A stretch of DNA of 64,000 nt from Defluviitalea phaphyphila. Lineage in GTDB: Bacteria; Bacillota; Clostridia; Lachnospirales; Defluviitaleaceae. The DNA lies in assembly GCF_001466305.1 (NCBI RefSeq), contig NZ_JWID01000006.1, positions 1,757 through 65,756 of the forward strand, read 5' to 3'. The notes below the pieces were generated by a model. That model saw nothing but the letters and a program-made list of their open reading frames with translations, searched no databases and was not told the origin of the DNA. Below are positions 8,454-19,354 of this stretch, in pieces. Positions within the stretch are counted from its first letter, which is position 1; every line of letters starts with the position of its first letter. The translations under genes and the position numbers were made by a program.

Positions 8454-9203
8454 TTACAAAATAGTAAGAATTTCTGGCTCTCCATCTGTTATAGCAATAG
8501 TATGCTCATAATGTGCTGATAAAGAACCATCCCTTGTAACAACTGTATTGTTACTTAGTATTCTTACTTCATAGGTCCCCATATTAACCATAGGCTCAAT
8601 AGCAAGTACCATTCCTTTTTGTAATTTGGGCCCACGTCCAGGTAATTTATAATTTGGAATCTGTGGATCTTCATGAAGTTTTTTACCTACTCCATGTCCT
8701 ACAAGATCTCTAACAACAGAAAATCCATTGGCCTCTACATATTGTTGTATCGCAGTAGAAATTTCATATAAATGATTACCAGCCTTTGCATATTGAAGTC
8801 CTTTATAAAAACTTTCTCTTGTTACATCAATAAGTTTTTTTGTTTCTCTAGGAATTTCTCCAACTGCATAGGTCTTTGCTCCATCGGAATGAAATCCATC
8901 CAAATACACACCAATGTCAATACTTATTATATCCCCTTCTTTTAATTTTACTTTCTTACTAGGAATTCCGTGAACAACTTCTTCATTGATTGATGTGCAT
9001 ATGGATGCAGGAAAGCCGTATAATCCTTTAAATGAAGGAGCTGCACCTTGACTGCGGATAAATTCTTCAGCTATTTGATCTAATTCTATCGTGGAAATTC
9101 CTGGCTTTAGTGTTTGAGCTAGAAGTTCATGCGTCTTGGCAAGAATTAATCCTGCTTTTCTAATTTTCTTAATTTCATTTTCAGATTTTATAGTTATTCC
9201 CAC
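8454..9203 (-). CDS. map: Methionine aminopeptidase, type I
   Basis: A 249-residue metallopeptidase that removes the initiator Met from nascent proteins. The five metal ligands are visible in their motifs: [19 protein letters not shown] (two Asp), [16 protein letters not shown] (His), IEPMVNMG (Glu) and HYEHTIAIT (Glu). There is no N-terminal zinc extension, so it is the short type Ia. The GTG start at 9203 shares its G with the adk stop (TAGTG), which indicates translational coupling. Standard spc-operon position. Confidence 0.97.
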   Translation of the reverse strand: MGITIKSENEIKKIRKAGLILAKTHELLAQTLKPGISTIELDQIAEEFIRSQGAAPSFKGLYGFPASICTSINEEVVHGIPSKKVKLKEGDIISIDIGVYLDGFHSDGAKTYAVGEIPRETKKLIDVTRESFYKGLQYAKAGNHLYEISTAIQQYVEANGFSVVRDLVGHGVGKKLHEDPQIPNYKLPGRGPKLQKGMVLAIEPMVNMGTYEVRILSNNTVVTRDGSLSAHYEHTIAITDGEPEILTIL

Positions 9204-9853
9204 TATTTATTCACTTCCAATGCCTTTTGAATCCTATTATTTATTTCATCAACATCTCCAACGCCATCTACTGTTAAAAGTATACCCATTTTTTCATAGT
9301 ATTCAATCAAAGGTCTTGTTTGTTCATGGTATACATTTAATCTTTTTTTAACAGTTTCTTCTTTATCGTCATCTCTTTGTACTAAATTAGAGCCACATTC
9401 ATCACAAATTCCTTCTTGTGAAGGTTTGTTGTATTTTATATGATAAGATGCTCCACATTTTTTACATACTCTTCTTCCAGCCATACGAACTATTATATTA
9501 TCATCTGGAACATTTACATTAATTGCTTTATCTAATTTAATTCCCATTTCTTCTAAAGCTTTATCTAATTCTTCTGCTTGTGGAATAGTTCTTGGAAATC
9601 CATCTAGTATAAATCCATTTTTACAATCTTCTTCTATAAGGCGATTTTTTACAATCTCAACAACTAAATCATCAGGAACTAAAAGCCCTTTATCCATATA
9701 TTCTTTTGCTTTTTTCCCTAATTCTGTTTTATTCTTTATATGCATCCTAAATATATCTCCAGTTGAAATCTGAGGAATATTAAATTTTTTAGATAAAAGG
9801 AGGGCTTGTGTTCCTTTTCCAGCTCCTGGTGCACCTAACATGATTATTCTCAT
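9203..9853 (-). CDS. adk: Adenylate kinase (zinc-LID form)
   Basis: A 216-residue enzyme for 2 ADP = ATP + AMP. It has the P-loop GAPGAGKGT (residues 7-15), the AMP-site STGDIFR and the [13 protein letters not shown] segment. The long LID carries the Cys4 zinc site CKKCGASYH...CDECG typical of Gram-positive enzymes. It lies between secY and map and overlaps map by one base. Confidence 0.98.
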   Translation of the reverse strand: MRIIMLGAPGAGKGTQALLLSKKFNIPQISTGDIFRMHIKNKTELGKKAKEYMDKGLLVPDDLVVEIVKNRLIEEDCKNGFILDGFPRTIPQAEELDKALEEMGIKLDKAINVNVPDDNIIVRMAGRRVCKKCGASYHIKYNKPSQEGICDECGSNLVQRDDDKEETVKKRLNVYHEQTRPLIEYYEKMGILLTVDGVGDVDEINNRIQKALEVNK

Positions 9854-9869
9854 ATTATTCCCTCCTAAT

Positions 9870-11126
9870 TTAACTTAAAAAACCTTTATAATGTCTCATA
9901 AGCATTTGGGCTTCTATTTGTTTTACAGTTTCTAAAGCTACACCTACCACGATGAGTAAAGATGTTCCTCCAAATACTATGTTCATCTTAAATATTACTT
10001 CTAATAATACAGGCATTAAAGAAACAATAGCTAAGAAAAGTGCTCCTACCATTGTAATTTGGTTTGCAACTTTAGTTAGGTAATCAGCGGTTGGTTTCCC
10101 TGGTCTAATACCTGGAATAAATCCCCCACTTTTTTTCATGTTGTCTGCAACATCTATTGGATTAAAAGCAATTGTTGAATAGAAAAATGTAAAGAATATA
10201 ATAAGTAATGCATATAATGCTGCTCCAAATGGGTGAGTCCAACGTAGCCAATTTAATATAGTACCCCAAATTCCTGTTGGATTAGAATTAAAAAACCTTG
10301 TAACAGTTTCTGGGAATTGAATTAAGGACATAGCAAAAATAATAGGAATAACTCCACCTAAATTAACTTTAATAGGAATATGAGTGGATTGCCCTCCATA
10401 TACTTTTCTTCCTGCTGTTCTTTTTGCATATTGTACTGCAATTCTTCTTTCTCCATTTTGAACAAGAACAACAAAACCAACTATTAAAATAAAGATGGCA
10501 ACTAGAATAACAGTTTTTACATAATCTTTATAACTAAGAAGTACATTTATTCCAACTGGCAATCTTGAAACAATATTTACAAAAATAATTAAGGAAATAC
10601 CATTCCCTATTCCTTTTTCTGTAATCTGTTCTCCTATCCACATAAGGAATGCTGTACCAGTTACAAAGGAAATAATAGCTATTATCCATGACCAAATATT
10701 AGGGTTAATTAAAATGTTTTGGCTTCTTAGAGCAAATGTAAATCCCCAAGCTTGAATAGCAGCCAATACAATTGTCAAATATCTAGTATATTTTGCTATT
10801 TTCTTTCGTCCTTCTTCTCCTTCTTTAGCTATTTCTTCTATTTTAGGAATAGCTATTTGTAGAAGTTGAAAAATAATCGAAGCATTAATATAGGGGATAA
10901 TCCCCATTGCAAAAATAGTCATATCTTGAAATGCCCCACCAGAAATCATATCAAAAAGCCCTAAGGCTCCCCCCTGCTGTTCAAGTAAATCTTTGATAGC
11001 AGAGGAATTAACACCAGGAACAGGAATATGCGCTCCTAAACGGATGACTAGAAGCATCATAATAGTATACGTTAATCTTTTTCTTAAGTCAGGTATTTTC
11101 CAGGCATTTCTAAGGGTTTTAAACAC
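9870..11126 (-). CDS. secY: Protein translocase subunit SecY
   Basis: A 418-residue channel subunit with ten predicted membrane helices. Seen are the N-terminal MFKTLRNAWKIPDLRKRL, the plug-region signature HIPVPGVNSSAI, GIGNGISLIIFVNI, and the cytoplasmic loops with FNPIDVADNMKKSGGFIPGIRPG that contact SecA and the ribosome. The start is GTG at 11126, directly after the rplO TAG stop, with GAGGTGA upstream. Its partner secE is at 40476. Confidence 0.98.
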   Translation of the reverse strand: MFKTLRNAWKIPDLRKRLTYTIMMLLVIRLGAHIPVPGVNSSAIKDLLEQQGGALGLFDMISGGAFQDMTIFAMGIIPYINASIIFQLLQIAIPKIEEIAKEGEEGRKKIAKYTRYLTIVLAAIQAWGFTFALRSQNILINPNIWSWIIAIISFVTGTAFLMWIGEQITEKGIGNGISLIIFVNIVSRLPVGINVLLSYKDYVKTVILVAIFILIVGFVVLVQNGERRIAVQYAKRTAGRKVYGGQSTHIPIKVNLGGVIPIIFAMSLIQFPETVTRFFNSNPTGIWGTILNWLRWTHPFGAALYALLIIFFTFFYSTIAFNPIDVADNMKKSGGFIPGIRPGKPTADYLTKVANQITMVGALFLAIVSLMPVLLEVIFKMNIVFGGTSLLIVVGVALETVKQIEAQMLMRHYKGFLS

Positions 11127-11567
11127 CTAAATCACCTCTGCTTTTCCACCAGCAGCTTCTATCTTTTCAACCGCTGATTTACTGTATTGATTCACCATTA
11201 CAGTTAACTTTTTATTCAGCTCTCCATTTCCAAGAATTTTTACGCCATCTTTAGGATTTTTAATAATTCCTACTTCTTTTAATTTATCAATAGTAACAAC
11301 TGTATTATCATCAAAAATATTTAATTTTTCTACATTAATTGCAATAATTTCTTTAGAGTTTCTATTTGTAAATCCTCTTTTAGGAATTCGTCTATAAAGA
11401 GGCATTTGTCCACCTTCAAAACCAGGTCTTACTCCGCCTCCGGAACGAGCTTTTTGTCCTTTATGTCCTTTCCCTGCAGTTTTTCCTGCACCAGATCCAT
11501 GCCCTCTTCCTTTTCTAAAACGACTTTTTTTAGATCCTTCAGCTGGTCTTAATTGGCTTAAATTCAT
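11127..11567 (-). CDS. rplO: 50S ribosomal protein L15
   Basis: A 146-residue L15, a late-assembly 23S-binding protein. The basic, glycine-rich N-terminus ([56 protein letters not shown]) and the GAGGKAEVI end are typical. It abuts secY with no spacer and lies 29 bp after rpmD. Confidence 0.97.
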   Translation of the reverse strand: MNLSQLRPAEGSKKSRFRKGRGHGSGAGKTAGKGHKGQKARSGGGVRPGFEGGQMPLYRRIPKRGFTNRNSKEIIAINVEKLNIFDDNTVVTIDKLKEVGIIKNPKDGVKILGNGELNKKLTVMVNQYSKSAVEKIEAAGGKAEVI

Positions 11568-11596
11568 TTTTGCACCTCCTTTAAAATCTTATCTTC

Positions 11597-11779
11597 TTAC
11601 ATTTCTTCAACTTTTACTAAATGAGAAATTCTATTAATCATTCCACGAATAGCAGCGTTGTCTTTTTGTTCAACAGTCTTATGAAGTTTAGTAAGGCCTA
11701 AAGCTTGTGCTGTTAACTTTTGTTTTGGTTTTGCTCCAATTGTAGATTTTACTAATGTAATCTTTAACTTATTAGCCAC
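11597..11779 (-). CDS. rpmD: 50S ribosomal protein L30
   Basis: A 60-residue L30 of the bacterial short form. [51 protein letters not shown] covers the whole family profile. The start is GTG at 11779 with GGAGG 8 nt upstream. Sits between rpsE and rplO as usual. Confidence 0.97.
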   Translation of the reverse strand: MANKLKITLVKSTIGAKPKQKLTAQALGLTKLHKTVEQKDNAAIRGMINRISHLVKVEEM

Positions 11780-11791
11780 CGCAATTCCTCC

Positions 11792-12301
11792 TTACCCTAA
11801 CAACTCTTCTAATGTTTTGCCTCGTAATTTTGCAACATACTCTGGACTTTTAAGATTTTTTAATGCTTCTATTGTTGCATTTACAACGTTTCTTTTATTA
11901 TTGGAACCTAAGGATTTTGTTCTAATATTGCGGATCCCTGCTAATTCAAGTACAGCACGAGCAGGACCTCCTGCAATTACTCCAGTTCCTTCTGGGGCAG
12001 GTTTTAAAAGTACTCTAGCACTTCCAAATTCACCAATAAATTCATGCGGGATACTATCATGTTCATCTCTTGGCACATATATTAAATTTTTCTTTGCATC
12101 TTCTATAGCTTTTCTAATTGCATCAGGAATTTCACTTGCTTTTCCTAAACCTGCTCCAACATGACCATTTTCATCTCCAACAACTACCAAAGCAGAAAAT
12201 CTAAAATTTCGTCCACCTTTAACAACTTTAGTAACTCTTTTTATTGTAACTACTCTTTCTTTTAATTCCATATTACTTGTATCAATTTTAGCTCTAGGCA
12301 T
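11792..12301 (-). CDS. rpsE: 30S ribosomal protein S5
   Basis: A 169-residue S5, involved in decoding fidelity. It shows [43 protein letters not shown] (double-stranded RNA-binding domain) and [31 protein letters not shown]. The ATG at 12301 has AAAGGAGGG upstream. The upstream in-frame ATG at 12349 would overlap rplR and encode that Shine-Dalgarno region, so I rejected it. Confidence 0.97.
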   Translation of the reverse strand: MPRAKIDTSNMELKERVVTIKRVTKVVKGGRNFRFSALVVVGDENGHVGAGLGKASEIPDAIRKAIEDAKKNLIYVPRDEHDSIPHEFIGEFGSARVLLKPAPEGTGVIAGGPARAVLELAGIRNIRTKSLGSNNKRNVVNATIEALKNLKSPEYVAKLRGKTLEELLG

Positions 12302-12317
12302 CTTTTTCCCTCCTTTA

Positions 12318-12686
12318 CTAGAATTGTAGTCCAGCTTCCCTAGCTGCATCTGCTAAAGCTTTTACTTTTCCGTGATACACATAGCCTCCACGATCAAATA
12401 CAACTTTTGTAATTCCTTTATCTAAAGCTTTTTTAGCTACTGCCGCTCCTACTACCTTAGCAGCTTCTACATTATTAGTTTTTTCTAATTGATTTTTTAT
12501 ATCTTTTTCTAAAGTAGATGCTGCTGCTAAAGTAACACCTTTAACATCATCTATAACTTGAGCATATATGTGTTTATCACTTCTAAATACGGCCAATCTT
12601 GGTGTTTGGGCTGTACCATAAAGCTTTCTGCGTATTTTTAAATGCTTTTTAGCACGAACTTTAGAACGAGATTCTTTTTTTATCAT
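12318..12686 (-). CDS. rplR: 50S ribosomal protein L18
   Basis: A 122-residue L18, which with L5 binds 5S rRNA in the central protuberance. [48 protein letters not shown] and the end [28 protein letters not shown] are complete. Between rplF and rpsE. Confidence 0.97.
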   Translation of the reverse strand: MIKKESRSKVRAKKHLKIRRKLYGTAQTPRLAVFRSDKHIYAQVIDDVKGVTLAAASTLEKDIKNQLEKTNNVEAAKVVGAAVAKKALDKGITKVVFDRGGYVYHGKVKALADAAREAGLQF

Positions 12687-12707
12687 ATGGATTTCACCCC
12701 TTTTCTA

Positions 12708-13247
12708 TTACTTACCTGTTTTACCTTCTTTACGTCTTATTACTTCATCTGCGTATTTAATTCCTTTTCCTTTGTAAGGCTCTGGAGGACGTTTAAATCT
12801 TATTTCTGCTGCATATTGGCCTACTTTTTCTTTATCGATTCCACTAACAATTATTTTATTTTGTCCTTCCACTTTACTTTCAATGCCTTCTGGATCTTCC
12901 ATTTCTACTGGATGAGAATATCCTAAAGACAATATGAGTTTTTTACCTTGTTTTTGTACTCTATATCCAACACCATTAATTTCTAATACTTTGGAGAACC
13001 CATTAGTTACTCCTTCTACCATATTAGCAACCAGTGTTCTCGTTAAACCATGAAGTGCTCTATGTTTTTTTAGATCACTTGGTCTTGTTACTACTATTTC
13101 GTTGTCTTTAACCTCTATTGAAATTTCTGAAGATAATTTTTTTTCTAAAAGTCCCTTTGGTCCTTTTACAGTTACAATATTTCCATCTCCTACTTTTACT
13201 TCTACTCCAGATGGAATTGTAATCGGTAACTTACCAATTCGTGACAT
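12708..13247 (-). CDS. rplF: 50S ribosomal protein L6
   Basis: A 179-residue L6 with two tandem copies of its RNA-binding fold. [30 protein letters not shown], the second domain ([24 protein letters not shown]) and the end [31 protein letters not shown] are characteristic. It binds near the sarcin-ricin region of 23S rRNA. Between rpsH and rplR. Confidence 0.98.
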   Translation of the reverse strand: MSRIGKLPITIPSGVEVKVGDGNIVTVKGPKGLLEKKLSSEISIEVKDNEIVVTRPSDLKKHRALHGLTRTLVANMVEGVTNGFSKVLEINGVGYRVQKQGKKLILSLGYSHPVEMEDPEGIESKVEGQNKIIVSGIDKEKVGQYAAEIRFKRPPEPYKGKGIKYADEVIRRKEGKTGK

Positions 13248-13279
13248 GGTTGCACCTCCTTAAGCTTCTTATAAAATTA

Positions 13280-13681
13280 TTACCAAATAAATGCTATTAC
13301 TTCTCCACCAACACCTAATTTTCTAGCATCTCTATCTGTTAATACTCCATTACTTGTAGAAATAATTGCAGTTCCAAGTCCACCTAATACTTTAGGTAAT
13401 TCATCTTTGCTTGCAAAAACTCTAAGTCCTGGTTTAGAAATTCTTTTTAATCCTGAAATAACTTTTTCGTTTTTATCTCTTCCATATTTTAATGTAATAC
13501 GAATTATCTTTTTTGCACCATCTTCAATAATTTCATATCCTTTAATATAACCTTCATTTAATAATATATCAGAAATAGCTTTTTTCATTTTTGAAGCAGG
13601 AATATCTACTGTATCATGTTTTGCAATATTAGCATTTCTGATTCTTGTTAGCATATCTGCAATTGGATCACTCATTGTCAT
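13280..13681 (-). CDS. rpsH: 30S ribosomal protein S8
   Basis: A 133-residue S8. [34 protein letters not shown] begins the protein and the [26 protein letters not shown] end is the family signature. It binds helix 21 of 16S rRNA. The first ATG (13681) is used because AAGGAGGT lies 7 nt upstream; a second ATG two codons on is less well spaced. Follows the zinc-type rpsN. Confidence 0.97.
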   Translation of the reverse strand: MTMSDPIADMLTRIRNANIAKHDTVDIPASKMKKAISDILLNEGYIKGYEIIEDGAKKIIRITLKYGRDKNEKVISGLKRISKPGLRVFASKDELPKVLGGLGTAIISTSNGVLTDRDARKLGVGGEVIAFIW

Positions 13682-13702
13682 TGAATGTACCTCCTTCCCT
13701 TT

Positions 13703-13888
13703 TTACCAACTAGCTTTTTTCACACCTGGAATTTGACCTTTATACGCTAATTCTCTAAAACAAATACGGCATATACCGAATTTTCTTAAATAACCATGGG
13801 GTCTTCCACAGATTCTACAACGATTATAAGCTCTTGTAGAAAACTTAGGTTTACGTTGTTGCTTGACTATCATTGCCTTCTTTGCCAT
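13703..13888 (-). CDS. rpsN: 30S ribosomal protein S14, zinc form
   Basis: A 61-residue type Z S14, the short Cys4 form, with [38 protein letters not shown]. The two CxxC pairs bind zinc. The short zinc form in the spc operon is the usual Firmicutes arrangement. Between rplE and rpsH. Confidence 0.98.
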   Translation of the reverse strand: MAKKAMIVKQQRKPKFSTRAYNRCRICGRPHGYLRKFGICRICFRELAYKGQIPGVKKASW

Positions 13889-13905
13889 TCGTTTCCCTCC
13901 TTTAA

Positions 13906-14445
13906 TTACTTTCTAAATGGCATTCCAAATAACCTTAATAACTCACGAGCTTCTTCATCTGTCTTTGCTGTGGTAACAAAAATAATATCCATTCCTCTTA
14001 TTTTGTCCACTTTATCATATTCAATTTCTGGGAAAATAAGCTGTTCTTTAATTCCTAAAGCATAATTTCCTCTTCCATCAAAGGAATTTGGATTAACTCC
14101 TCTAAAGTCACGAACACGAGGTAATGCTAAGTTTATTAAACGATCTATAAAATCATACATTCTTTCTCCACGAAGAGTTACCTTACATCCAATAGGCATC
14201 CCTTCACGAATTTTAAATGCAGCTACTGATTTTTTTGCTCTTGTTACAATTGGTTTTTGACCAGCAATGATTGTTAAATCATTTACTGCAGAATCCAATG
14301 CTTTTGAGTTATCTTTTGCTTCTCCAACACCCATATTGATTACAACTTTTTCAATCTTAGGTACGGCTAATCTATTCTTATACCCGAACTTCTTTATCAT
14401 TGCATCTACGATTTCGTTTTCATACATTTCTCTTACTCTACTCAA
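13906..14445 (-). CDS. rplE: 50S ribosomal protein L5
   Basis: A 179-residue L5, which binds 5S rRNA and contacts P-site tRNA. Visible are [50 protein letters not shown] and the [24 protein letters not shown] end. The start is TTG at 14445, preceded by GGAGGG at 6-nt spacing. Between rplX and rpsN. Confidence 0.97.
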   Translation of the reverse strand: MSRVREMYENEIVDAMIKKFGYKNRLAVPKIEKVVINMGVGEAKDNSKALDSAVNDLTIIAGQKPIVTRAKKSVAAFKIREGMPIGCKVTLRGERMYDFIDRLINLALPRVRDFRGVNPNSFDGRGNYALGIKEQLIFPEIEYDKVDKIRGMDIIFVTTAKTDEEARELLRLFGMPFRK

Positions 14446-14466
14446 AGCTTACCCTCCTTCCGATGC

Positions 14467-14796
14467 TTAATCAATTATTTCTCCTGTAGATTTAGCTACT
14501 CTATAACGAACTGCTTTTTTACGACCATTTCTTTCTTCTATTACAGTTTTTATTCCTAATCTTGTAGGTTTACCATTGTGTACATACATTACATTAGAAA
14601 TATGAATTGGTCCCTCTTTATGAACAATTCCGCCTTGTCCCATAGGATTTGGCTTATTATGTTTTGTAATCATATTAACTCCTTCAACGATAACACGGTT
14701 ATTTTTGCGGTCTATTTTAAGAATTTTTCCTTCTTTTCCTTTATCTTTACCTGCAATAACTCGTACTTTATCGCCTTTTTTAAGTTTAATTTTCAC
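14467..14796 (-). CDS. rplX: 50S ribosomal protein L24
   Basis: A 109-residue L24 with the KOW motif [25 protein letters not shown] and the [30 protein letters not shown] segment. It is an assembly initiator near the tunnel exit. I chose GTG at 14796 with GGAGG 8 nt upstream; an in-frame GTG at 14805 overlaps the Shine-Dalgarno sequence itself. Four or more bases separate it from rplN. Confidence 0.96.
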   Translation of the reverse strand: MKIKLKKGDKVRVIAGKDKGKEGKILKIDRKNNRVIVEGVNMITKHNKPNPMGQGGIVHKEGPIHISNVMYVHNGKPTRLGIKTVIEERNGRKKAVRYRVAKSTGEIID

Positions 14797-14809
14797 ACCA
14801 AACACCTCC

Positions 14810-15178
14810 TTATAATACTTCTGGTGCCAAGGATAATATCTTCATGTATTTCTTTTCCCTTAATTCTCTCGCTACTGGCCCAAAAATACGAGTTCCTCTT
14901 GGATTTTTATCTTCTCTTATAATAACTGCTGCATTATCATCAAATCTTATATAAGAACCATCTGCTCTTCTAACGCCCTTTACAGTTCTAACAACAACTG
15001 CTTTAACAACGTCTCCTTTTTTCACAACACCACCAGGTGTTGCATCTTTAACTGAAGCAACAATAACATCTCCAACGTTAGCATATCTAACTTTGGATCC
15101 TCCTAAAACACGAATACATAAAAGTTCCTTTGCTCCAGTATTGTCAGCAACTTTTAATCTACTTTCTTGTTGAATCAT
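14810..15178 (-). CDS. rplN: 50S ribosomal protein L14
   Basis: A 122-residue L14, at the subunit interface and a binding site for Rsf[62 protein letters not shown] and [15 protein letters not shown] are complete. Between rpsQ and rplX. Confidence 0.98.
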   Translation of the reverse strand: MIQQESRLKVADNTGAKELLCIRVLGGSKVRYANVGDVIVASVKDATPGGVVKKGDVVKAVVVRTVKGVRRADGSYIRFDDNAAVIIREDKNPRGTRIFGPVARELREKKYMKILSLAPEVL

Positions 15179-15205
15179 GATATACCCTCCTTCCGAGTTG
15201 AGACA

Positions 15206-15463
15206 TTATTTTGCTTTTTCAACGATAGAAACTAATCTCCATCTTTTATCTTTAGATAAAGGTCTTGTTTCCATTACTTTTACACGGTCACCAATTCTGC
15301 ATTCGTTATTTTCATCATGTGCTTTTAATTTATAAGTTCTTTTTATAATTTTTCCGTATAAAGGATGTTTTACATTATTTTCAACAGCTACAACAATGGT
15401 TTTATCCATTTTATCGCTGATAACCTTACCTATTAATGTTTTACGAAGATTTCTTTCTCCCAC
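15206..15463 (-). CDS. rpsQ: 30S ribosomal protein S17
   Basis: An 85-residue S17, OB-fold, binding the 5' domain of 16S r[75 protein letters not shown] is diagnostic. The start is GTG at 15463 with AAGGAGG 8 nt upstream; the in-frame ATG at 15487 is upstream of the Shine-Dalgarno sequence and would translate it, so it was rejected. Follows rpmC. Confidence 0.96.
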   Translation of the reverse strand: MGERNLRKTLIGKVISDKMDKTIVVAVENNVKHPLYGKIIKRTYKLKAHDENNECRIGDRVKVMETRPLSKDKRWRLVSIVEKAK

Positions 15464-15490
15464 AATGAATTCCTCCTTCCCCAGCAATCA

Positions 15491-15694
15491 TTAACTATTT
15501 GCTTTTTGTGTAATGATTGTTTGAATTCTTGCAATATTTTTTCTTACTTCTCTAATTCTAGCTGTATTACTTAATTGATTTGTAGCATTTTGAAATCTTA
15601 AATTAAATAATTCTTTTTTTGCAGAAACTAGCTCATTTTTCAACTCTTCATATGTCTTATTTCTTAATTCTTCTAAATATGCATTACGCTTCAT
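15491..15694 (-). CDS. rpmC: 50S ribosomal protein L29
   Basis: A 67-residue L29, a two-helix protein near the tunnel exit that forms part of the SRP and trigger-factor docking site. [53 protein letters not shown] is typical. The ATG at 15694 overlaps the rplP end by 11 nt and has GGTGA 5 nt upstream. A longer in-frame reading to 15814 lies inside rplP and is not L29-like. Confidence 0.97.
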   Translation of the reverse strand: MKRNAYLEELRNKTYEELKNELVSAKKELFNLRFQNATNQLSNTARIREVRKNIARIQTIITQKANS

Positions 15695-16124
15695 TACTAT
15701 CACCGTCCATTTCTTGTTCTGCACGTGATACAATTTTACATTTGATTGGCAATTTGTGCATTGCAAGACGTAAAGCTTCTCTTGCTGTTTCTTCTGGTAC
15801 TCCTGCAAGTTCAAACATTACTCTACCTGGTTTAACAACTGCTACCCAATACTCTGGAGAACCTTTTCCTTTTCCCATACGAGTTTCTGCAGGTTTTTGT
15901 GTGATTGGCTTGTCAGGGAATATTTTAATCCAAACTTTTCCACCACGTTTTATATATCTTGTCATAGCAATACGAGCTGCTTCTATTTGATTAGAAGTAA
16001 TCCAGCTTGGTTCTTCTGCTACAAGTCCATATTCACCGTAAGTAATCTTATTACCACGAGTAGCTTTACCTTTCATACGACCGCGAAATTGTTTACGGTG
16101 CTTTACTCTTTTAGGCATTAACAT
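15684..16124 (-). CDS. rplP: 50S ribosomal protein L16
   Basis: A 146-residue L16, needed for A-site tRNA positioning. [91 protein letters not shown] are complete. The ATG at 16124 overlaps the rpsC stop (TAATG), with GGGAG 9 nt upstream; an ATG two codons on is also possible. Overlaps rpmC downstream. Confidence 0.97.
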   Translation of the reverse strand: MLMPKRVKHRKQFRGRMKGKATRGNKITYGEYGLVAEEPSWITSNQIEAARIAMTRYIKRGGKVWIKIFPDKPITQKPAETRMGKGKGSPEYWVAVVKPGRVMFELAGVPEETAREALRLAMHKLPIKCKIVSRAEQEMDGDSNEA

Positions 16125-16783
16125 TATTCATCGCTCCCTTCCTTTTTAGCTTTCTGAGGAAGAATTTCACCTTTATAGATCCATACTTTTACACCAATCT
16201 TACCATAAGTTGTATTCGCTTCTGCAAAACCATAATCAATATCTGCTCTTAATGTTTGTAGAGGAATTGTTCCCTCATGATAATGTTCTGTACGAGCTAT
16301 TTCTGCTCCTCCTAATCGTCCTGAACAAGCTATTTTAATTCCTTTTGCTCCTGCTTTCATTGCTCTTCCCATAGCTTGTTTCATAGCTCTTCTAAAAGAA
16401 ATACGATTTTCTAATTGTAGAGCAACATTTTCTGCAACAAGTTGTGCATCTATTTCTGGCTTTTTAACTTCTACTATATTAATCATAACTTTATTTGTTG
16501 TCATTTTTTGAAGTTCCTTGCGAAGCTCTTCTATAGCTGCTCCACCTTTACCTATTACCATACCTGGTTTAGAAGTATGAATGTGTATTTTTACTCTTTC
16601 TGCTGCTCTTTCTATTTCAATATTAGAAATTCCTGCTTCATATAATTTATTTTTAATATATTTTCTAAGCTTAGTATCTTCAATTAATAAATCAGCAAAA
16701 TCTTTCTTTGGAGCGTACCATTTCCCGCTCCAGTCTTTATTAATACCGACTCTTAAACCATGGGGATTAACTTTTTGTCCCAT
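16124..16783 (-). CDS. rpsC: 30S ribosomal protein S3
   Basis: A 219-residue S3 at the mRNA entry tunnel. [24 protein letters not shown], the KH-domain GxxG as [15 protein letters not shown], and [45 protein letters not shown] are diagnostic. AAGGAGGT precedes the ATG. Its stop overlaps the rplP start. Confidence 0.98.
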   Translation of the reverse strand: MGQKVNPHGLRVGINKDWSGKWYAPKKDFADLLIEDTKLRKYIKNKLYEAGISNIEIERAAERVKIHIHTSKPGMVIGKGGAAIEELRKELQKMTTNKVMINIVEVKKPEIDAQLVAENVALQLENRISFRRAMKQAMGRAMKAGAKGIKIACSGRLGGAEIARTEHYHEGTIPLQTLRADIDYGFAEANTTYGKIGVKVWIYKGEILPQKAKKEGSDE

Positions 16784-16794
16784 ATCTTACCTCC

Positions 16795-17181
16795 TTATCT
16801 CTCATTGAGTATAATCGAAATATGACTGGTTTTCTTTTCTATTCTATATGCTCTTCCTTGTGCTCTTGGACGAATTCTTTTCATTGTTGGTCCTTTGTTT
16901 GCATAAGCTTCTTCTACATATAACTTTGAAACATCCAATCCTTGATTGTTCTCTGCATTTGCCATAGCTGATTTTAATGCTTTTTCAATAATTCTTGCCG
17001 CTTTTCTTGGAGTATAAGCAAGAATTGCAAGTGCTTCTCCTACTGGTTTTCCTTTTATAATATCAAGAACAATTTTTGCTTTAGATGCAGATACTCTTGC
17101 ATATCTTACATGTGCCTTAGGTCTTGTATCCTTATTTGAATTTCTTTCTCTTTTGATTTGACTTCTATGTCCTTTAGCCAT
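16795..17181 (-). CDS. rplV: 50S ribosomal protein L22
   Basis: A 128-residue L22, whose extended loop lines the nascent-peptide tunnel. AHVRYARVSASKAKIVLDIIKGKPVGEALAILAYTPRKAARIIEKALKSAMANAENN and the loop KRIRPRAQGRAYRIEKKTSHISIIL are visible. The N-terminus is about 17 residues longer than E. coli L22 and is rich in basic residues. Between rpsS and rpsC. Confidence 0.97.
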   Translation of the reverse strand: MAKGHRSQIKRERNSNKDTRPKAHVRYARVSASKAKIVLDIIKGKPVGEALAILAYTPRKAARIIEKALKSAMANAENNQGLDVSKLYVEEAYANKGPTMKRIRPRAQGRAYRIEKKTSHISIILNER

Positions 17182-17204
17182 GAAGCGACCCTCCTTCCAT
17201 CAAA

Positions 17205-17489
17205 CTATCTTACTTTCGATTTCTTTTCTGCGTCTTTTCCATGTCCTCTATAAGTTCTTGTTAACGCAAATTCTCCTAATTTATGACCAACCATATCTTC
17301 TGTAATGTACACAGGAACATGTTTTCTTCCATCATGTACAGCAATTGTATGACCAATCATTTGTGGAAAAATTGTTGAACGACGTGACCAAGTTTTTATA
17401 ACTTTTTTCTCACCACTTTTATTCATTGCCTCAATTGCTTTTAATAGATGTTCATCTGCAAAAGGTCCTTTTTTAAGGGATCGAGCCAT
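17205..17489 (-). CDS. rpsS: 30S ribosomal protein S19
   Basis: A 94-residue S19 in the head of the 30S subunit. [84 protein letters not shown] covers the whole family. Between rplB and rplV. Confidence 0.98.
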   Translation of the reverse strand: MARSLKKGPFADEHLLKAIEAMNKSGEKKVIKTWSRRSTIFPQMIGHTIAVHDGRKHVPVYITEDMVGHKLGEFALTRTYRGHGKDAEKKSKVR

Positions 17490-17513
17490 AATAATCCTCC
17501 TTCCAATCTAAAA

Positions 17514-18347
17514 TTACTTCTGACCTCTTCTTCTAATAATATATTTATCTGAAGTTTTATTTTTCTTTCTTGTTTTTAATCCAAGTGCTGGTTTACCCCA
17601 AGGAGTAGATGGTCCTGGACGACCAATAGGTGCTTTACCTTCTCCTCCACCATGAGGATGGTCATTAGGGTTCATAACAGAACCACGCACTGTTGGACGA
17701 ATACCCATGTGACGTTTTCTACCAGCTTTACCTATATTGATAAGCTCATGATCTATATTTCCCACTTGTCCTATTGTAGCTCTACATTCAATTGGAAGTA
17801 ATCTTGTTTCTCCAGAAGGTAGTTTAACTGTAGCATATTTCCCTTCTTTAGCCATTAATTGAGCTACTGCCCCTGCAGAACGAACAAGTTGTGCTCCTTT
17901 TCCTGGTTTCATTTCTATATTATGAATGGTTGCACCTACAGGAATATTCTTCATAGGAAGTGAATTTCCTACACGAATTTCTGCATTTTCTCCACTCATT
18001 AATTTATCTCCTACTTTTAATCCATTAGGAGCTATAATATATCTTTTTTCTCCATCAGCATAATGTAAAAGAGCAATATTTGCTGTTCTATTTGGGTCAT
18101 ATTCAATAGAAACTACTTTTGCTGGAATTCCATCTTTATTTCTTTTAAAATCTATGATTCTATATTTAGTTCTAACTCCTCCTCCACGATGGCGAACTGT
18201 AATTTTCCCTTGGTTATTTCTACCTGCATGTTTTTTCAAAGAAACTACTAATGATTTTTCTGGAGTAGTCTTTGTAATCTCTTCAAAAGTAGACGAAGTC
18301 ATATGTCTTCTTGAAGGGGTATATGGTTTATATTTTTTGATACCCAT
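17514..18347 (-). CDS. rplB: 50S ribosomal protein L2
   Basis: A 277-residue L2, needed for subunit joining and peptidyl-transferase function. [45 protein letters not shown] and the functional [23 protein letters not shown]-type segment with its critical His are present. The ATG at 18347 has AAAGGAG 8 nt upstream; an in-frame ATG at 18365 precedes that site and was rejected. Confidence 0.98.
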   Translation of the reverse strand: MGIKKYKPYTPSRRHMTSSTFEEITKTTPEKSLVVSLKKHAGRNNQGKITVRHRGGGVRTKYRIIDFKRNKDGIPAKVVSIEYDPNRTANIALLHYADGEKRYIIAPNGLKVGDKLMSGENAEIRVGNSLPMKNIPVGATIHNIEMKPGKGAQLVRSAGAVAQLMAKEGKYATVKLPSGETRLLPIECRATIGQVGNIDHELINIGKAGRKRHMGIRPTVRGSVMNPNDHPHGGGEGKAPIGRPGPSTPWGKPALGLKTRKKNKTSDKYIIRRRGQK

Positions 18348-18405
18348 CGTCTTCACTCCTTTCAACTTTCTTACACGTACCCTTGCGTTTCATCCCTTAA
18401 TTAAA

Positions 18406-18705
18406 CTACATTCCTTCAAAAAAGTCAATATCCTTACTTTCAGCTGTTAATTTAACTATCGCCTTTTTTGTTTTTGCAGTTCTTCCTACATTCATTCCTC
18501 TTCTTTTAGTTTTTCCTTTTTGATTTAATGTGTTTACTTTATCTACTTTAACACCTTCAAACATTTTTTCTACTGCTTCTTTAATTTGTGTTTTTGTTGC
18601 ATCAGGATGTACAAGGAAGGTGTATTTTTTTTCTGCCATTTGATTCATGCTTTTTTCAGTAATAACTGGTTTTAAAATAACATCATAGTATTTTAAATCT
18701 GCCAT
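18406..18705 (-). CDS. rplW: 50S ribosomal protein L23
   Basis: A 99-residue L23 at the tunnel exit, the main docking site for trigger factor and [68 protein letters not shown] is complete. The ATG overlaps the rplD stop (TAATG), so the two are translationally coupled. Confidence 0.97.
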   Translation of the reverse strand: MADLKYYDVILKPVITEKSMNQMAEKKYTFLVHPDATKTQIKEAVEKMFEGVKVDKVNTLNQKGKTKRRGMNVGRTAKTKKAIVKLTAESKDIDFFEGM

Positions 18706-19325
18706 TATGCATACACCTCCTCAATATTTTTAAGTACATCTTTGCTTACAATGAATGAATCATATTTTAAAATATCATATACATTCATTGAATTTACAGG
18801 AGTAGTTTTTACATTTGGAAGATTCCTTGCTGATAAAACTATATTTCTATCATCTTCTCCTGTTACAATTAACGCTTTATTAACTTTTAAGTTATCTAAA
18901 ACTTCTTTCATTTTTTTAGTTTTAATTTCATCTAATTTTAATTCATCTAAAACGATTAATTTATTTTCATTTACTTTACTAGATAAAGCAGATTTAAACG
19001 CTAATCTCTTTACTTTTTTATTTAATTTAAATGAATAATCTCTTGGTTTTGGAGCAAATACAACTCCACCACCTGTCCATTGTGGTGCACGGATAGAACC
19101 TTGTCTTGCTCTTCCTGTTCCTTTTTGTCTCCAAGGTTTTCTTCCGCCTCCACGCACTTCTGCACGTGTTTTAGCACTTTGTGTTCCTTGTCTTTGATTT
19201 GCTAAATACTGTACTACTGCAGAATGAAGTACATGTTCATTTACTTCTACTCCAAATATTGCATCATTTAATTCAATTTCTTCAACTTGCTGTCCTTGCA
19301 TATTATATACAGCAACCTTAGCCAT
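18705..19325 (-). CDS. rplD: 50S ribosomal protein L4
   Basis: A 206-residue L4, which lines the tunnel with an extended loop. [60 protein letters not shown] is the diagnostic loop. In several bacteria L4 also represses its own operon through the S10 leader; a structured leader precedes rpsJ here. Coupled to rplW. Confidence 0.97.
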   Translation of the reverse strand: MAKVAVYNMQGQQVEEIELNDAIFGVEVNEHVLHSAVVQYLANQRQGTQSAKTRAEVRGGGRKPWRQKGTGRARQGSIRAPQWTGGGVVFAPKPRDYSFKLNKKVKRLAFKSALSSKVNENKLIVLDELKLDEIKTKKMKEVLDNLKVNKALIVTGEDDRNIVLSARNLPNVKTTPVNSMNVYDILKYDSFIVSKDVLKNIEEVYA

Positions 19326-19354
19326 AATAAACTCCTCCTTTCCTCAAATATCAA